A stretch of DNA of 64,000 nucleotides from Eleusine coracana subsp. coracana (lineage: Eukaryota; Streptophyta; Magnoliopsida; Poales; Poaceae): positions 17,619,501-17,683,500 of the forward strand of contig CM064427.1 of assembly GCA_032690845.1 (NCBI GenBank). The letters are read 5' to 3'. Made by a program: the position numbers and the translations under genes. Under the pieces are notes generated by a model, which searched no databases, was not told the origin of the DNA, and worked only from the letters and a program-made list of their open reading frames with translations. Shown piece by piece: positions 11,643 through 24,600 of the stretch (position 1 is its first letter; each line of letters starts with the position of its first letter).

Positions 11643-12375
11643 AGTTGTTATGCTTCAACATGGGTTTAATACCCAATTAGGATTACAATTGCTTAGCTTA
11701 TGACTTGTTAATCCGTAGGGTTAGAGTTACGTGAGCTTTAGCCTTTGTTAATCCAATAGGTGATTCTAGTGTTTGATCAATGCTATAATTCTACTTAAAT
11801 GTGTAAGCACGGTGCTTAGACGGCTAGGTAGTATCAATCATCTTGTAATCCATGGTCTATAGAGGTAGGCAGTAGGTGGTGACAACCCTATATGTCCATT
11901 GTACTCCTTCATGTTCGGTTACGACATGTGTCCAAGACAGAGTTGCCTTGTGTATGCCGGGCATGAATCTGTACATGAAGTGTTGAGTGCATTAGACTAT
12001 GACTAGTATAGACTTGCTTGTAATTGTTTGACTATGTGACTATATAGGTAGACTAATATTAGAAATACAACTTTGCTCTGCTAACTAAAACTCCGTAGAG
12101 ACTTAGGACTTTTATTTATCTTTAGGAATGAAGCTCTGTGTGTCACACTACCCCTATCCTTTATGTCTACGTTACTATTAACAATCATATATTCATGCTA
12201 TCGCCTTCCTTTGGTAGAATTATAAATGATAAGCTATTGGAGCAATCCAATAGTAAAATTTTACAATGGTATTTTTCGTGCGCTTGCGGATTTTACACTA
12301 TTTATACTGGGGTGCATCTTTATAATTATGTATGGCTCCATTGCCAGGGATGATTATATCGATGTAACTTAGCAA
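11643..12375. other. Unassigned AT-rich intergenic stretch
   Basis: No coding signal or recognised repeat end. The style of the sequence (short T-rich runs, no long frame) resembles LTR or leader remnants of a retrotransposon, but I cannot assign it. Confidence 0.4.
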
Positions 12376-13531
12376 ACGTCAACAATAGCTGCGGACAGAG
12401 AGCAACAACTTTTGAGGAGTCGTCCGGTGGAGACCAGACTGTCCGGTCTGGATAGTGACCGGACCGTCTGGTCTGTATGTCTAGAAGGCTGTTTCATGGA
12501 GCAACTACTAGTTTGAGGTTGGAAGCCTTGGAGACTGCCTTTGGCCATTGGGATTGCTAGGAGCATCAATAGGGAGCCAAGAGGAAAAGAGAGGAGCACT
12601 AGAAGAGGATATTGGATATCTTAAGAGTGCTAGTGAGAGTAACTTGAGCATCTATACACATCTAAGTCTAGGGCATCCTTGAGGGTGTGATCTAGGTTGT
12701 TACTCTTGGTCTATGGTGAGACCTAGACCGGTTAGGTGTCAGTGATCGAGCCTATCATGATTGGTTATGAAGGTCGACACATGTTTGTACATAGTTTGAG
12801 CTCACTGTTGAAAGGGACTTCGATAGTGAGTGCCTGTGTCAGCTCGGGGAGTCCGGCAAGTTTTCGAGGGAGATGAGCTTGTGCCTTGATGGCAGTGATG
12901 GCACAACCGTGTCTTCACTACGGGGTGATTGCGGGCTCGTGTGTGAGAACTCCACTGTGTGGCGGGAGGGACTGACACTCTGACAGGAGTGGTCCAATGA
13001 GGATTAGAGGAAGGCGCCATCCTGCCGAGACCTCGAGAAAAAATCATGAGCATTCCTTGACCCTCTCCTTACTATGATGCTTTACCTTTTGCATTTACAT
13101 ACCATGCTATTCGTGCTTGTGTGCTTGCCTTGCTCTAGTTGATTACTTTGTAGACTTGCATGAATAGGCTTCTTTACTTGCTAGTAGTGTTTAGCTTCCG
13201 CATTTGATCATCAACATGTATAGAAGTTGCTTTGGCTTGATTGATCACCCTCATATGTAATGTGCTTCTCATACTTGTGTGTTCTAGTTCTTTATCTTGT
13301 ATCTTTGCATGAGTAGGCTCTTTTGCTAGCTTGTTATTTGCTTTCATGTGTCTTTTATTACTAGCTTGCATAGGAGTTGTTTTTCCTTGTGTGATCTACT
13401 AGTATGCCTTTCCTTTCATAGGACTATTCTCGTGCTAGTGTGATCACCACTAGAATTGTTATAGGAATTGATTAATTGTTTGGTTTTAGGAATTAGCGAA
13501 TTTGGTACATATAGCGAGTTCCCGATTTTCT
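12376..13531 (+). repeat. Truncated copia LTR, plus orientation
   Basis: It is similar to the central and 3' parts of the LTR at 9385-11304 (reverse complement). It includes CCGGACCG motifs near 12460, the internal GC-richer part (12660-13040) and the block up to GAGTTCCCGATT, where similarity stops. The TG start and the last roughly 30 bp are missing. It is the third member of this LTR family in the window. Confidence 0.7.
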
Positions 13532-14132
13532 AATCTTCTGCTGATATGGTAGATATTTTCTAAGGGGTCATGTGCAACATATAGGTACATGTACTAGCGA
13601 ATTCTCAAGGCATATAGATAGTTGAATCAGCGGGAATGGTACCAGCATGCCTGAACGTGAACAGACCTAGAAGCTGGAACATGATAGGTTTGGATGTGAA
13701 TTTTGGATATATTGTAGAGGGAAACATGATGCACTTCCTGGTGAAATTTTATCACATTTGATTTGGTGGATCGCCGGAAACAGGGATGGGAATAGGGGGC
13801 AATATGGCTGGTCGTGGCAGAGATGAACTCGCCTCTATGGGAAGGAAGAGGATGGGAAGACGCAGGGGAGGTCGTCAACCTTGGAAATGGACATGCAGGT
13901 TCTGCAGGAGTGCTTCTATAGGCCAATAAAGGGAGAGGAGAGGGGAGAGAGCTGGGCAAACAACCTTGATGGAGAATGGTTTATGGTCATTATTCTTAAC
14001 TGTTTCATGTTCTTTTGGTGGGGATTGATGGAGGTGGCGCGGGTGCTATTTTATTGAGCACAAAAAGAAGCTTAGTTGATAAGTCCATTGATTAATCAGG
14101 TGATATGTGCTACTGCTTTATCCTAATAATAG
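13532..14132. other. Unassigned sequence between LTR relic and hAT element
   Basis: No gene, repeat terminus or RNA recognised. Open frames here are short and biased by purine-rich sequence (13780-13960). Confidence 0.4.
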
Positions 14133-17100
14133 CAGGGGCGGAGCCAGAAATTTTATAGGGGGGGGGGGGCACAACCGGCTAAAGAACATCAATATGTCAA
14201 AGTGTTTGTAGCCACTACCAACATATCATAATGATCTACATCTAAAAAAGCATATCATAATGATCATAGTTTTAAAGAATTCTCAGACAAACTAATTTTA
14301 TATTAAGCATTTGCATTGCATCATGTCGCAAATTTTATGTCTCACTACATAAAAGAAATTACTATTTAGAAACCAATGCTTACGCGAATCTAACCTTTTT
14401 TTATCTGAATCGTACTTTGCATTCTTTTATATCATAAAACTCATCAATTGGTGCATCAGTTGTGAACTGAACTGCAATTTCCTTCTCAATGTAGATTACT
14501 AGGCAATCTCTCAAAAATGCATTTCCCATTTTACTTTGAAGCCTTGTTTTAACAAGCTTCATCGTGGAAAATGCACACTCAGTTGTTGTAGTTGAAACCG
14601 GTAAAGTAGAACAAGGTGAATCAATCTATCAAAAAAAATATCAGTACTGAGAAAAAATGACTAACATGTAAGCAATGTTGCAATGCAAATAAAGAGAGTA
14701 AGGGAAATATCATATTACCTATCAATCAAATAGTAGTCATCTGATTTGCCGGTTACAAGTAGCCGGCGACAGAGATCAACAATAGTGGATAGATCCTAAA
14801 ATCTATGATTTTTTGTTACATCAAACTTGTAATGTTGCAATTGATGTCTCAACTTAATTCTTTCTTGCTCAGAAAAATCTGTAGCATAGAACTTTGATGC
14901 TAGTAGACACACATCATCAATTTTGAATGAGCTAAATGAATCCTTAGGGTCCAACGATGTGCACAAAATAAGTAGCTTTGTAGCTTGTTCACTAAACCTA
15001 CAATTCAATTCATATGCTTGTTGATCAACTGCAACTATAAATATGTCATATCTATAGTGATGGTCAACTGTCATTTCATTCTGTGCACGAGCAGATATAA
15101 TCAACATAAAAGGCATTCATATCAGGAATTTGAATTCTTGTTTATTGCAAAATGACGTCACATCATTAATAAGTTTACTCCAACCATGATCCCTCAAATT
15201 TTGAATCAACTTTTTGGTAGTGGAAACATCATCCATAGCATTGACAATGTCTTGAGATTTTTGTTGCAACTTTTTGCAGAGCATGTCTGTGATACCATGA
15301 GTTCTTTCATAACATGTAAGCTAAAAACAAAGGCAAATGATAACGTTTTAAAAGCACCTGATGTCTTTGCTCTTCCAGACGGACTAGTTCCTAGACCTCT
15401 AGCATTAGCAATATCTTTTAAGACTAGGTATATAGGCTTGTAAAGCTTTAAAAGGCTACAGACTGAATCACAATGTGAGCTCCACCTAGTATCACTAGGA
15501 TGATGCAAGGTTCCAGTTTGATTAGCACCACTTCCAGTTTCAAGGTCATCAAGCTCAATTAGATGCTCCATTTCAGCAACTTGATAGTCATGCAAGTCAT
15601 TATTTTTCTTAGTAGAAGACAACACAGTAGTAACTACAAGAGCTACATCTTCAAAAAAAATTATGAATCTTTGTTACTTCTTTGGAGGTAGCAACAAGAG
15701 CTAATTGTAACTGATGAGCAAAGCAATGAACATAATAAGCATATGGACACTCTTGATTAAACTTGGCTTGCAACCCATTCCACTCCCCACGCATATTACT
15801 AGCACCATCATATCCTTGTTCATGGATACTCTAAACATTCAATTTATGGTCTACTAAAACAGTGCTTAATTCTTGTTTAAGAGTAGCTGAGCATGTATCA
15901 TGAACATGAATAAGATCTAGAAAGCACTCTCTAACAAAGCCATCCTTGTCAACAAAACAAACAACAAGTGCCATTTGCTCTTTTCTAGACTCATCTCATG
16001 ATTCATCGACAATTAAGCAAAACTTAGCATTACTAATTTCATTATGAATAGCTCTTTGAACATTGCAAGACATAAGATCTAATATTTTCTTTTGAATTGT
16101 TCCCAAGGTATATTTAGCATTTTGTGGAGCATTGGCTAGTACAATTGCCTTGACCTCCTCATTATATGAAGCTAGAAGTTTTACCATTTCAAGAAAAATT
16201 ACCTTGACCTTTGAATCCTCTGAATCGTCATGTCCTTGGAATGGGCAAGCTTGGAATGCTAACCAGCGCACTATGTTGATTGATGCTCTAAGACGTAATT
16301 TGTTCTCCTTGATGTTCTCATTTGTATGCCTCTCTAGAACATTATTAATATGATTTGGTTGATTCTTTAAATTGTGATAACACTGAACAGAGTAAGTATG
16401 AGAAGAACCAGCATTACCCAGGAAAGCACAACGATCTTTATCATTAACCTCTTTGCAATTCCTAAAACCAACAACTTTGAATGCATTTGATCCTTTCTTT
16501 CCTATTGGTTTCTTAGAGAAAAGAAAACAATACAAGCAGACTGCTCTATCTTTTGTAGGTGGATATTCTAACCAACGAAAAGCTTGGAACCAATGAGCTT
16601 GAAACTTGCGCTTAACCGGAAGGAGGGTATACATACATCAAAAATTATATGAAACCATATTTCATGTATGCTCTGATAATTTGATCTCGATCATCAGGAG
16701 GATAGTCCCAAATTTAACAACGTAATCCTGGATCTCGTTCTACAGCCAAAACACTACTATCCTCGGAATTGACTCTAGCAACTCTTTTAGGTGATGGTTG
16801 CATTAGATCCTCCTCTTCTGATTGTGCAGCAAGCCATTCATTAATCTCTTCATCTAAAACATCACCTGGTGCATTAGATGCATTATCTTTATTGTAATAT
16901 GATTCTATTGTCTTTATCTTACTATTAGTCATATTTGCCTATGGTAAAACAACAGTTTAATTTTTAATTGCTAACCATAAACTACAAGAATTGAATAAGT
17001 TCAAAAACACAACAATGAATAAATTATAAGTATCACCTTGACTCAAAAAAGTCTGTGGTCGTGATGGCAGCAGCGCAGGCGAGCGACGGTCGACGGCATC

Positions 17101-17432
17101 GTGGACTTGCGTTGCATTGCGTGCCGTTTGCGTGAAGGCGGCAGCGCAGACGGGTGACGCCTACAACTCCCAATCAGTATCACAATCTCCAACTCCAATC
17201 CTTGGGATGAACACGTACGTCGTGTCCTTATGGGCTCACATACGGACTACCGCTGGTTAATTGGCTAGTAATTAAATAAACAAAAGAAGATTGGCACGAG
17301 GACTGATTGGCATTAATTAAGGCCCAAGTTAAATCAGTTTTTCCTGGACCATATACTAAAATATACAAGTGATGAAATAAAATTTGTACAGCGTCCGCAG
17401 GGGCCATGCCCCCCCCCCCCCCCCCCCCCCCC
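14133..17432 (-). mobile_element. hAT transposon (ZMYM1/TTF-domain type), decayed
   Basis: The left end (3' of the transposase) begins CAGGGGCGGAGCCAGAA at 14133, a typical hAT terminus, with a G run at 14158-14169 just inside. The right part shows the matching subterminal layout (a C run at 17409-17432 next to GGGGCCATG), but I do not find the second inverted repeat, so that end is truncated or mutated and the 8-bp duplication cannot be confirmed. The transposase reads leftward and is broken. G:C-rich 5' leader sequence lies at 17040-17200. Confidence 0.7.
14401..16932 (-). pseudogene. hAT transposase pseudogene (TTF zinc finger, DUF4371, hAT dimerisation)
   Basis: The N-terminus MTNSKIKTIESYYNK starts at 16932. 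The TTF-type finger region (FQAHWFQAFRWLEY ... AVCLYCFLF, 16500-16610), the DUF4371 core (FCLIVDES at 15996, GYDGASNMRGEWNGLQA near 15790, VHCFAHQLQLAL near 15710), the DTRWSSH block (about 15480) and the C-terminal dimerisation domain (VSTTTTECAFSTMKLVKTRL, about 14540-14600, stop at 14401-14403) follow in order. Breaks: a stop at a usual Gln near 16714, a TGA after VDES near 15993, a TAG near 15835, a frameshift at a T8 run near 15650, and further breaks between 15206 and 14796. The family cuts and pastes DNA. This copy cannot encode an intact enzyme. Confidence 0.85.
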
Positions 17433-18466
17433 TCACAAGTGCTTGTTGCAATGCTGCTACAAGAGAGAAAGCTGAGAACAAAGTGAATTGCATGAGTTGT
17501 TCGTAACAGAAGAGCTAGGCTTCCATGCACATTTGTTTTCATAGAGATATTTGGTGCACCAACTTGTACAAATGTGGGCTAATCTAAAAAGATATGTTGT
17601 ACATAGCTTACTACTTTATTTTGGAGAAGACATGAAAGAGATAGGACCGATAACTATATGTACAAAAAATTAATGAGAATGTGCATGGGCATGAATAAAT
17701 GATAAGATTATATAAAAAAATTTGCCAACGAATTAAAAGGACAATGTTTTAAGATTATGAGAAAATTATATTTAAAGTGTTGAGAAGACTCACACCCCGA
17801 ATTTGGAAAATACAGTGTGACATCCTCGCACCCAGAGCCCCTCACACGTGCTCGGCTCGTTGCTGCCCGCGTCGCCGGGAGAAGTTGCGTCGTCCAGGAG
17901 GGGTTGAGGATTGGCAATACTAAATAGAAAATTACTATCATGCCCTTACCTACGACATCTACTACACCGCCTCATTCACCGGAGTACATCTCCTTCGCCT
18001 CGGGAGTAAATGAGAATCTAGACCTTTGGATAACAGAAAATGGACAGTCCGTATTTGCCTAAGGTACAGTAAAAGAGCTTAATATACTACTACATTGTAT
18101 CGGGCCGACAAAATCTACAGAAACCTGTTTTCACTTTTACAGTCAAGAAAAGAAAGAACAATATTGAATTTTTAACTGTCCCAAATGTTTGCATCCTTAA
18201 AAGGACCATTGCAGATTTCCTTGACAGAGAAACTTATTTCATTTGAACCTGAAGCATTTTTTTAGGGGAAATCCTGAAGAATCGTTATCAAAGTATAGCA
18301 AATCAAACCATGCATGTTTCTGTGAAGTATCGTACTTATATTCCAAATTATCGACTATTCATTTGACGTGTAAATAGAGTAACCCAAAAAAAGGAAACTT
18401 CATGTAAGCTATGGCCTCATCTTACAACAGTTTATCTGCCTTTCCATATTTTTCCTCAATCACTGA
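17433..18466. other. Unassigned; 3' flank of the BOLA4-like gene
   Basis: AT-rich sequence without a recognised gene or repeat. On the minus strand the part next to 18466 should hold the BOLA4-like 3' UTR, but I cannot place a polyadenylation site. GC-richer sequence near 17820-17900 has no recognisable product. Confidence 0.4.
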
Positions 18467-18620
18467 TTATTTAGTTGAAGCAGCTTCAGCAGGCGTCTTG
18501 GTAGTCATTTGGTCCACGGCATGCACAGTGCTCTGAAGCTCCTCCCATATAACCTTGTAAACCATTCTCTGTCTATTTACTGCAGATTTTCCCTCGAAGG
18601 CTTTCGAAACTACGTCTATG
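18467..18620 (-). CDS. BOLA4: BOLA4-like exon 3: BolA core and C-terminus
   Basis: 154 nt follow a pyrimidine-rich acceptor (CTGTTCACAG, 18630-18621). It completes the split codon (TG|C, Cys) and encodes IDVVSKAF through the BolA signature to AEAASTK and TAA at 18469-18467. The Met of the longer open frame at 18730 lies in the intron and is not a start. Confidence 0.85.
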
Positions 18621-21600
18621 CTGTGAACAGAAGAGAAAGGGAGTAGATAAACATTAGATAGAAAACTACATCGGAGGTAATCACTAGTTAGATAATACAA
18701 AGCTGATATAAACACCACTATATATTTCACTATAATGTCAGCAATACAACATCCGAGATCAAATCAAATAGTAATCAGTTAACACCTAGAGCAAGACTTT
18801 TAGCATCTCAAGCGACAACTATAAAATTCAAAATATTTGATAAACAGAGAAGGAAGGCCTACAAACCATCACCACAAATAGAATGTTGACACAGATTCAT
18901 CTAATATTGGCTAAATATTTGCAAAGTTGACTACAATGTTCTTGAGTGCCAATTTCCACTTCTGACCTTCCAAACCTCGTTTGTGAGTCTACATTTTATT
19001 TCATTTTTGCAAATGCTTTTGCAATGACACGTTAAATAATCATTAATGTTTCCCTTTTCATATTACTCTGTAGGCTAATGAACATTGTAGCTATTCATTC
19101 TATATGAATCCATGTTTTTTTTTTCAAAGAAAACAGCATCTCCTCTGTCCCATCATATTTTTGCTGGACAAATACATGAAGCACAGAATATTGAAGGGAA
19201 AAAATTAATTCGAATCTTCTTTTATGTTAAGAGCAACAAAATAATATCTCTAATGTACTCATATAGAATCCCCATCTCTCTAAAATTACAGGATGACCTA
19301 AACTAATGTTGCTATTTTATAATTCTATCAGTTCTTGGACTTAGGTCATAACTCTAGTCGGTTCTTAACGAGATATTTCTTTACTGATGGCATCTGAACA
19401 AATTCACAAATGTATCTTATGAATATTGACGTTCCTACTTCCAATAGGTCGTCACTGATACAAAGCACTGTGGACAATGTAAAGATGGATTTGATACATG
19501 TATAATGTATATGAGCTTGCCAGATAGTGTTCTGCAACAGATTCCTGTTGCACTGGAAATTAGTCGTACCCATCTAGCCCTTCAAGTATATCAACCATCT
19601 TTGTTACATTTTCAATAACCTCAGTAAATCCTAATTCAATGGAGTATAATAGTCATTACATGTCATAGGATAATGATACGCACAAGTTGTTGAAGGGGAG
19701 AAGGAACCGTGATTACGTATGGAATGCAGAGGGAGAAAGAAGCTATTTGATTAAACACCTGAATTGGCACTAGAATCGGACCGAGCCAACTGTTTGTCAG
19801 GCTAATGTTCACTCTAGTCCATGAAGTAAGACATTGATTTTGCAATAACATTAATTATGTTCATTGCATAATGAGCTCCTGTATTAGTGCTTGTGTAAAC
19901 AAGTTGCTGTACCGAACTAAGCTATAGCCCTTGGCAGCGATATCTTAACATCTATATACAATTTCCTGTCAAGATGAATATTCTCTAATCCCATAGGATA
20001 TATCTTGGATCTGTTTACTATATACATAACAGAGCGGTATTGCTTCTAAAAAGGACTATCTAGAATCGATTGAGGGTCTTCCTTTGGGGTGAAAAATGCC
20101 TCTCGTGGATCCGTTGAAATAACCTATTTTGGTGTATTAATTCAAGAGAGATAATTTTCCTCAAGACCATAAAGATTGGTCATCTAGGGTGGACTTCTGA
20201 CTCTAAGTTGGAAAGGATTAGTTGATAAAGGTAGATTTTCCTCAAGGTGTATTAATTCAGAATGGCAACATGGAAATACTTGGATTAGTTGATAAAGGAT
20301 GATCTTTGGTTTCCCCCTTTTTCTGTTTGGTTTTGTTATGGCTAAATTGCTGGCTTATTGAGAATAATATAGATTGAGGCAGATGAATCTCACCCTCACG
20401 CTGGAGGCTCTGAGAATTCCGCTCTACTTCTTTTTCTTCCCCCTTTTACAAAGACTCTACCATGCTTTATATAATAGCCGGCCTAACATACTCCAAACCC
20501 TAATAGACTCCAACTCTAACTCTAATCTTATCTCTAAAGGAAACTGACTCCAAATATAGAAACTAACCCTGAGCCACATTAGGTGTGGCCTTCTGTTGCC
20601 TACGCTGGAATTTCTTGCGAAAGAAGTTGTCCATAACACTTCCGCCCTACTGGGAAAACAGCTTGTCCTGAAGCTGAAAATCTGGATAGCGTTCCTTGAA
20701 GGACTCCAACGGCTCCCATGTAGCTTCTGCAGGACCTGACCAACCCATTGAACAAGAATGTCCCAAGAATCTCGAGTTGGCTTTGCACGAGAGATAGTAG
20801 CAGGAACAGGTAAAGCTCTGTCATGAGCAATGACAGGAAGAGGAACAATGTCTGTGGGAGGGTTGCCTTGAAATTTCTTGAGGAAAACATGGAAAACATC
20901 ATGAATTCTGGCTTTTGGTAGCAGAAGTAAACGATAAGCCAATTTTCCAACCTTCTCTAGAACTTTATATGGCCCATAGTACCTAGGTGCCAATTTCTGA
21001 TTGCCACGTGAAGTAATTCGGACGGCCTGACGGTGGTGTAAGCGCAACGAGGCCCATTCACCAACCTCGAACTCAACCTGCCGATGTTTCTTATCATAAG
21101 AAGCTTTCATATAGTCTTGAGTTTGGAGAAGACGCTCCCGAATTTCTGCCAAAAATTCATCGCGTTGCTGCAATTGTTTGTCTAGTGCAATGATACGAGA
21201 CAAACCCGGTTCATAGGATAGCAGGGTTGGAGGGTCTCGGCCAAACACAACTTTGAATGGCGTAGTCTGCAGAGCTGATTGGTATGAAGTCGCAACCAGC
21301 TCCTCGGTCGATCACCAGGCAAACAACGAAGATAGACACCCAATATTCTATTGGTAGGACGGAAAGCTGAACTCAGACGAAGCTTAACTGCTGCTAACTA
21401 AAACAATTCCGTCCAAAGTGTGCTAGTGAACACCAGGTCAGATCACTGACAATGGAACAAGGCAAATTGTGCAGTTTCACCACATTGTCAAAGAAGGTCG
21501 GTGCAACAGAGAGGGCCGTATTGGGACGGCCTAATGGAATGAAATACACCATCTTGGAGAAACGATCAACCACCGTGAGAACCACAAATTTGCCACCCAC

Positions 21601-24600
21601 ACGAGGAAAAATCCTTCACAAAATCCATGGCAAAATGTCACTCCAAATAGTAGAAGGGACATCAAGAGGCTGCAACAAACCAATTCAATGCAAATGCTCC
21701 GTCTTACTTCGCTGACAAACCTGACAACTCTGAACATATTTCCACACCAATTTTGCAGCACTAGGATTATAGAAGGACGCACGGAGACGATTCTATGTTT
21801 TCTGAACACCCTCATGACCAACACCATGTGCTGTTCCCAAGAGCTGAGGCCAAAGACTAGAAGAGGGCATATAAATCCTCCCTCGATGCAAGACAAAATC
21901 ATCAATCATAGTCCAGGCAGCGCCGGCTGTGCCATCCTCAATTTCACAGCGTTTAGCAATAATCTCCGGCAAAGTGACCGCTTCTGCTTTAAATTCCTCA
22001 AAAAGTTCAAATTACGGCCTAGAGATGGACATTGCATGGAGAATGGTGTCCTTATCACGCCGTGAAAGAGCATCAGCAGCACAATTTTGTTTGCCCGACC
22101 GATACTCCACTTTGAACACATACCCAAAAAGTTTGCTTACCCAAGTATGCTGGGGTATAGTTGAAAGCCGCTGATCCAACAGATACTTGAGACTACAATG
22201 GTCTGTCCGGATTGCAAACTCCCGAGTCCAAAGATATAGGCGCTAATGTCAAACAGCTTGAACCAGACCAATAAGTTCCCTTTCATAAGCAGCAAGCTTC
22301 CTATGCTGTGGGGCAACAGTACGGCTAAAGAAGGCAATGGGCCGATTCTGATGAAGAACAGCACCAAAACCAGAACCGAAAGCATCGCAATCCATTAGAA
22401 ATTCCTTGGCAAAATCCGGTAATTGAAGGACAGGTGCTGTAGTAAGGGCTGTCTTGAGGGCATTGAAAGCATCAGTTGCATCAGATGACCAGCGAAAAGC
22501 CTCCTTTTTCAGGAGGGCCGTAAGGGGAGCTGATATAACTCCATAATTAGCAATAAACTTGCGATAATATCCCGTCAACCCCAAGAATCCACGCAGGGCT
22601 CGCAACGTCTTAGGAGCTGGCCATGCCTGCATTGCATCCACTTTGGATTGATCCATGGCAACCCCGGCCACAGAGATAACATGCCCCAAGTAATATACAG
22701 ACTCCTCAGCAAACACGCACTTAGATTTCTTCAAGAACAGGCTATTGTCCCGAAGACCTTGCATTTCTGCAGGGACGTGTTGAACATTCTCCAACCAAGT
22801 CTTGTTGTATATTAATATGTCATAAAAAGAAACAAGAACAGAACGACGGAGGAAGGAGCGATGAACCTCATTCATCAATGCTTGGAAGGTCGATGGCGCA
22901 TTTGTCAAGCCAAAAGGCATGACAAGGAACTCAAAGTGCCCGTGATGAGTACGGAAAGCGGTCTTTGCGATGTCATCCGGGTGCATGCACACCTAGTGAT
23001 AACCACTCCGCAAATCCAACTTGGTGAAGAATTTGGCGCCTCGGAGTTCGTCTAGGAGTTTATCGACAACGGGTATGGGGAAAACGTCACACACTGTCTT
23101 AGCATTTAGTGCCCGATAGTCAACGCAGAAACGCCATGTGCCATCCTTCTTGCGCACCAGGAGGACGGAGATGAGAAGGCCGAAGTGCTGGCTCGGATGA
23201 CGCCAGCTTTGAGCATGTCCACACATTGCCTCTCAATTTCATCCTTGAGAAGTTGTGGGTACCTGTGGGTGAACCACCACTGGTTCTGTTGTCGGAAGAA
23301 GATGAATGCGATGGTCGAGATGTCGTGGTGGTGGAAGGCTGACTGGTTCAGCAAAGACGTCATTGAATTCTTCGAGCAGTAGCTGCATGAGGTTTCGAGT
23401 AGTAATTAGGGACAGACGACGCGTAGGATTGGCGCCCACGCCGAACCACTTCACACGGTGATCAGTACGCCAGAAGGACATGGTCTTGAGCTCAAAATTC
23501 CAAACAATTGGCCCCAGCGTGCGCAGCCACTGGCAGCGAAGAACGAGTTCATACCTCTCCAATGGAATGACATAGATATCCACGGAGAAGAGCTCGTTCC
23601 CAATCCTGATAGGTGTTGCTATGCATACCCCGGAGGTGGAAACGGGATCGTTGTTCGCTACACCGACTGTCATGCCTGGGTGTGGTGATGGAGTCATCCT
23701 AAGGCGAGGTGCTGTCGCGGTTGAAATGAAATAGTGGGTCAATCCCGAGTCGACCAGCGCCGTTAGGGTAGTGTCGACGATGAAGGTAGCCAACTGAATG
23801 GTGCCGCCAGACTTGCTGCCAGTCATGGCGAGGAGGGAAATCTACGGGTCCTCGTCCTCTTTGCCACCGTCGTCATCATCGATCTCCACGAAATAAAATA
23901 CCGCGGAAGGAGCACTCCTTGTGATGTCCTGGAGTGAATTTCTCCGGGCAGTTAAAACACTTCCCTTCAATGCGCCGTTGAGCTATCTCTTCTGGGGAGA
24001 GCCTGGTGAAGCGTGCGCCTTTGGGGAGGTTCTTGACTGGTGCACCTGAAGTGGTCGGGGTTGAGGTCGTCCCCGCAACTGGCGTCGATGTCTTCTTTGC
24101 TGATGCGGAAAACAGGGGACGCCCCAAGGTGCGCGATACCACGCGCGCTGGTGCAATTGCGCGGCTAGAGTCGTCAACCATCTAAAGCCGCCGTTCGTAT
24201 GCCCGCGCTAGGGCCATGGCTTCCTCAAAGTTTGTTGGTTTCTGCAGCTCCACATCTGTCTTCATCGGATTGCCGAGGCTGGCGGTGAAGATTGCAATCT
24301 GCTATGGCTCCGTCACATTATCGCAACGAGCAAGCAGCTTCAGGAATTGGTCCAGATATTCCTCCACTGTGTCGGTGCGGCGTAGATGCGTTAGTTCTCC
24401 GAGTGGATTGCTTCGTATCGGAGGACCAAACCGCCTGCTGACTCCTTCCACGAACTGATCCTAAGTTGGTGTAGCGCCGAGGTTCTTCCAGAAGCGGTAG
24501 TACCACTGTTCCGCAGTGACGGTCATGTAGAACGATGCCGTCCAGACCCTCTGATCGTCGGGAGTTCCCTGGGTGAGAAAGAACTGCTTTGCCTTGTGTA

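Noticed and set aside
17708..17941. Minus-strand ORF of 77 codons near GC-rich sequence
   Set aside because: No family resemblance, no splice context, and composition changes within the frame.
18621..18730. Start of exon 3 frame at the Met at 18730
   Set aside because: A good acceptor (TTCTGTTCACAG) stands at 18621 and the exon 2 phase fits; the upstream residues are hydrophobic intron translation.
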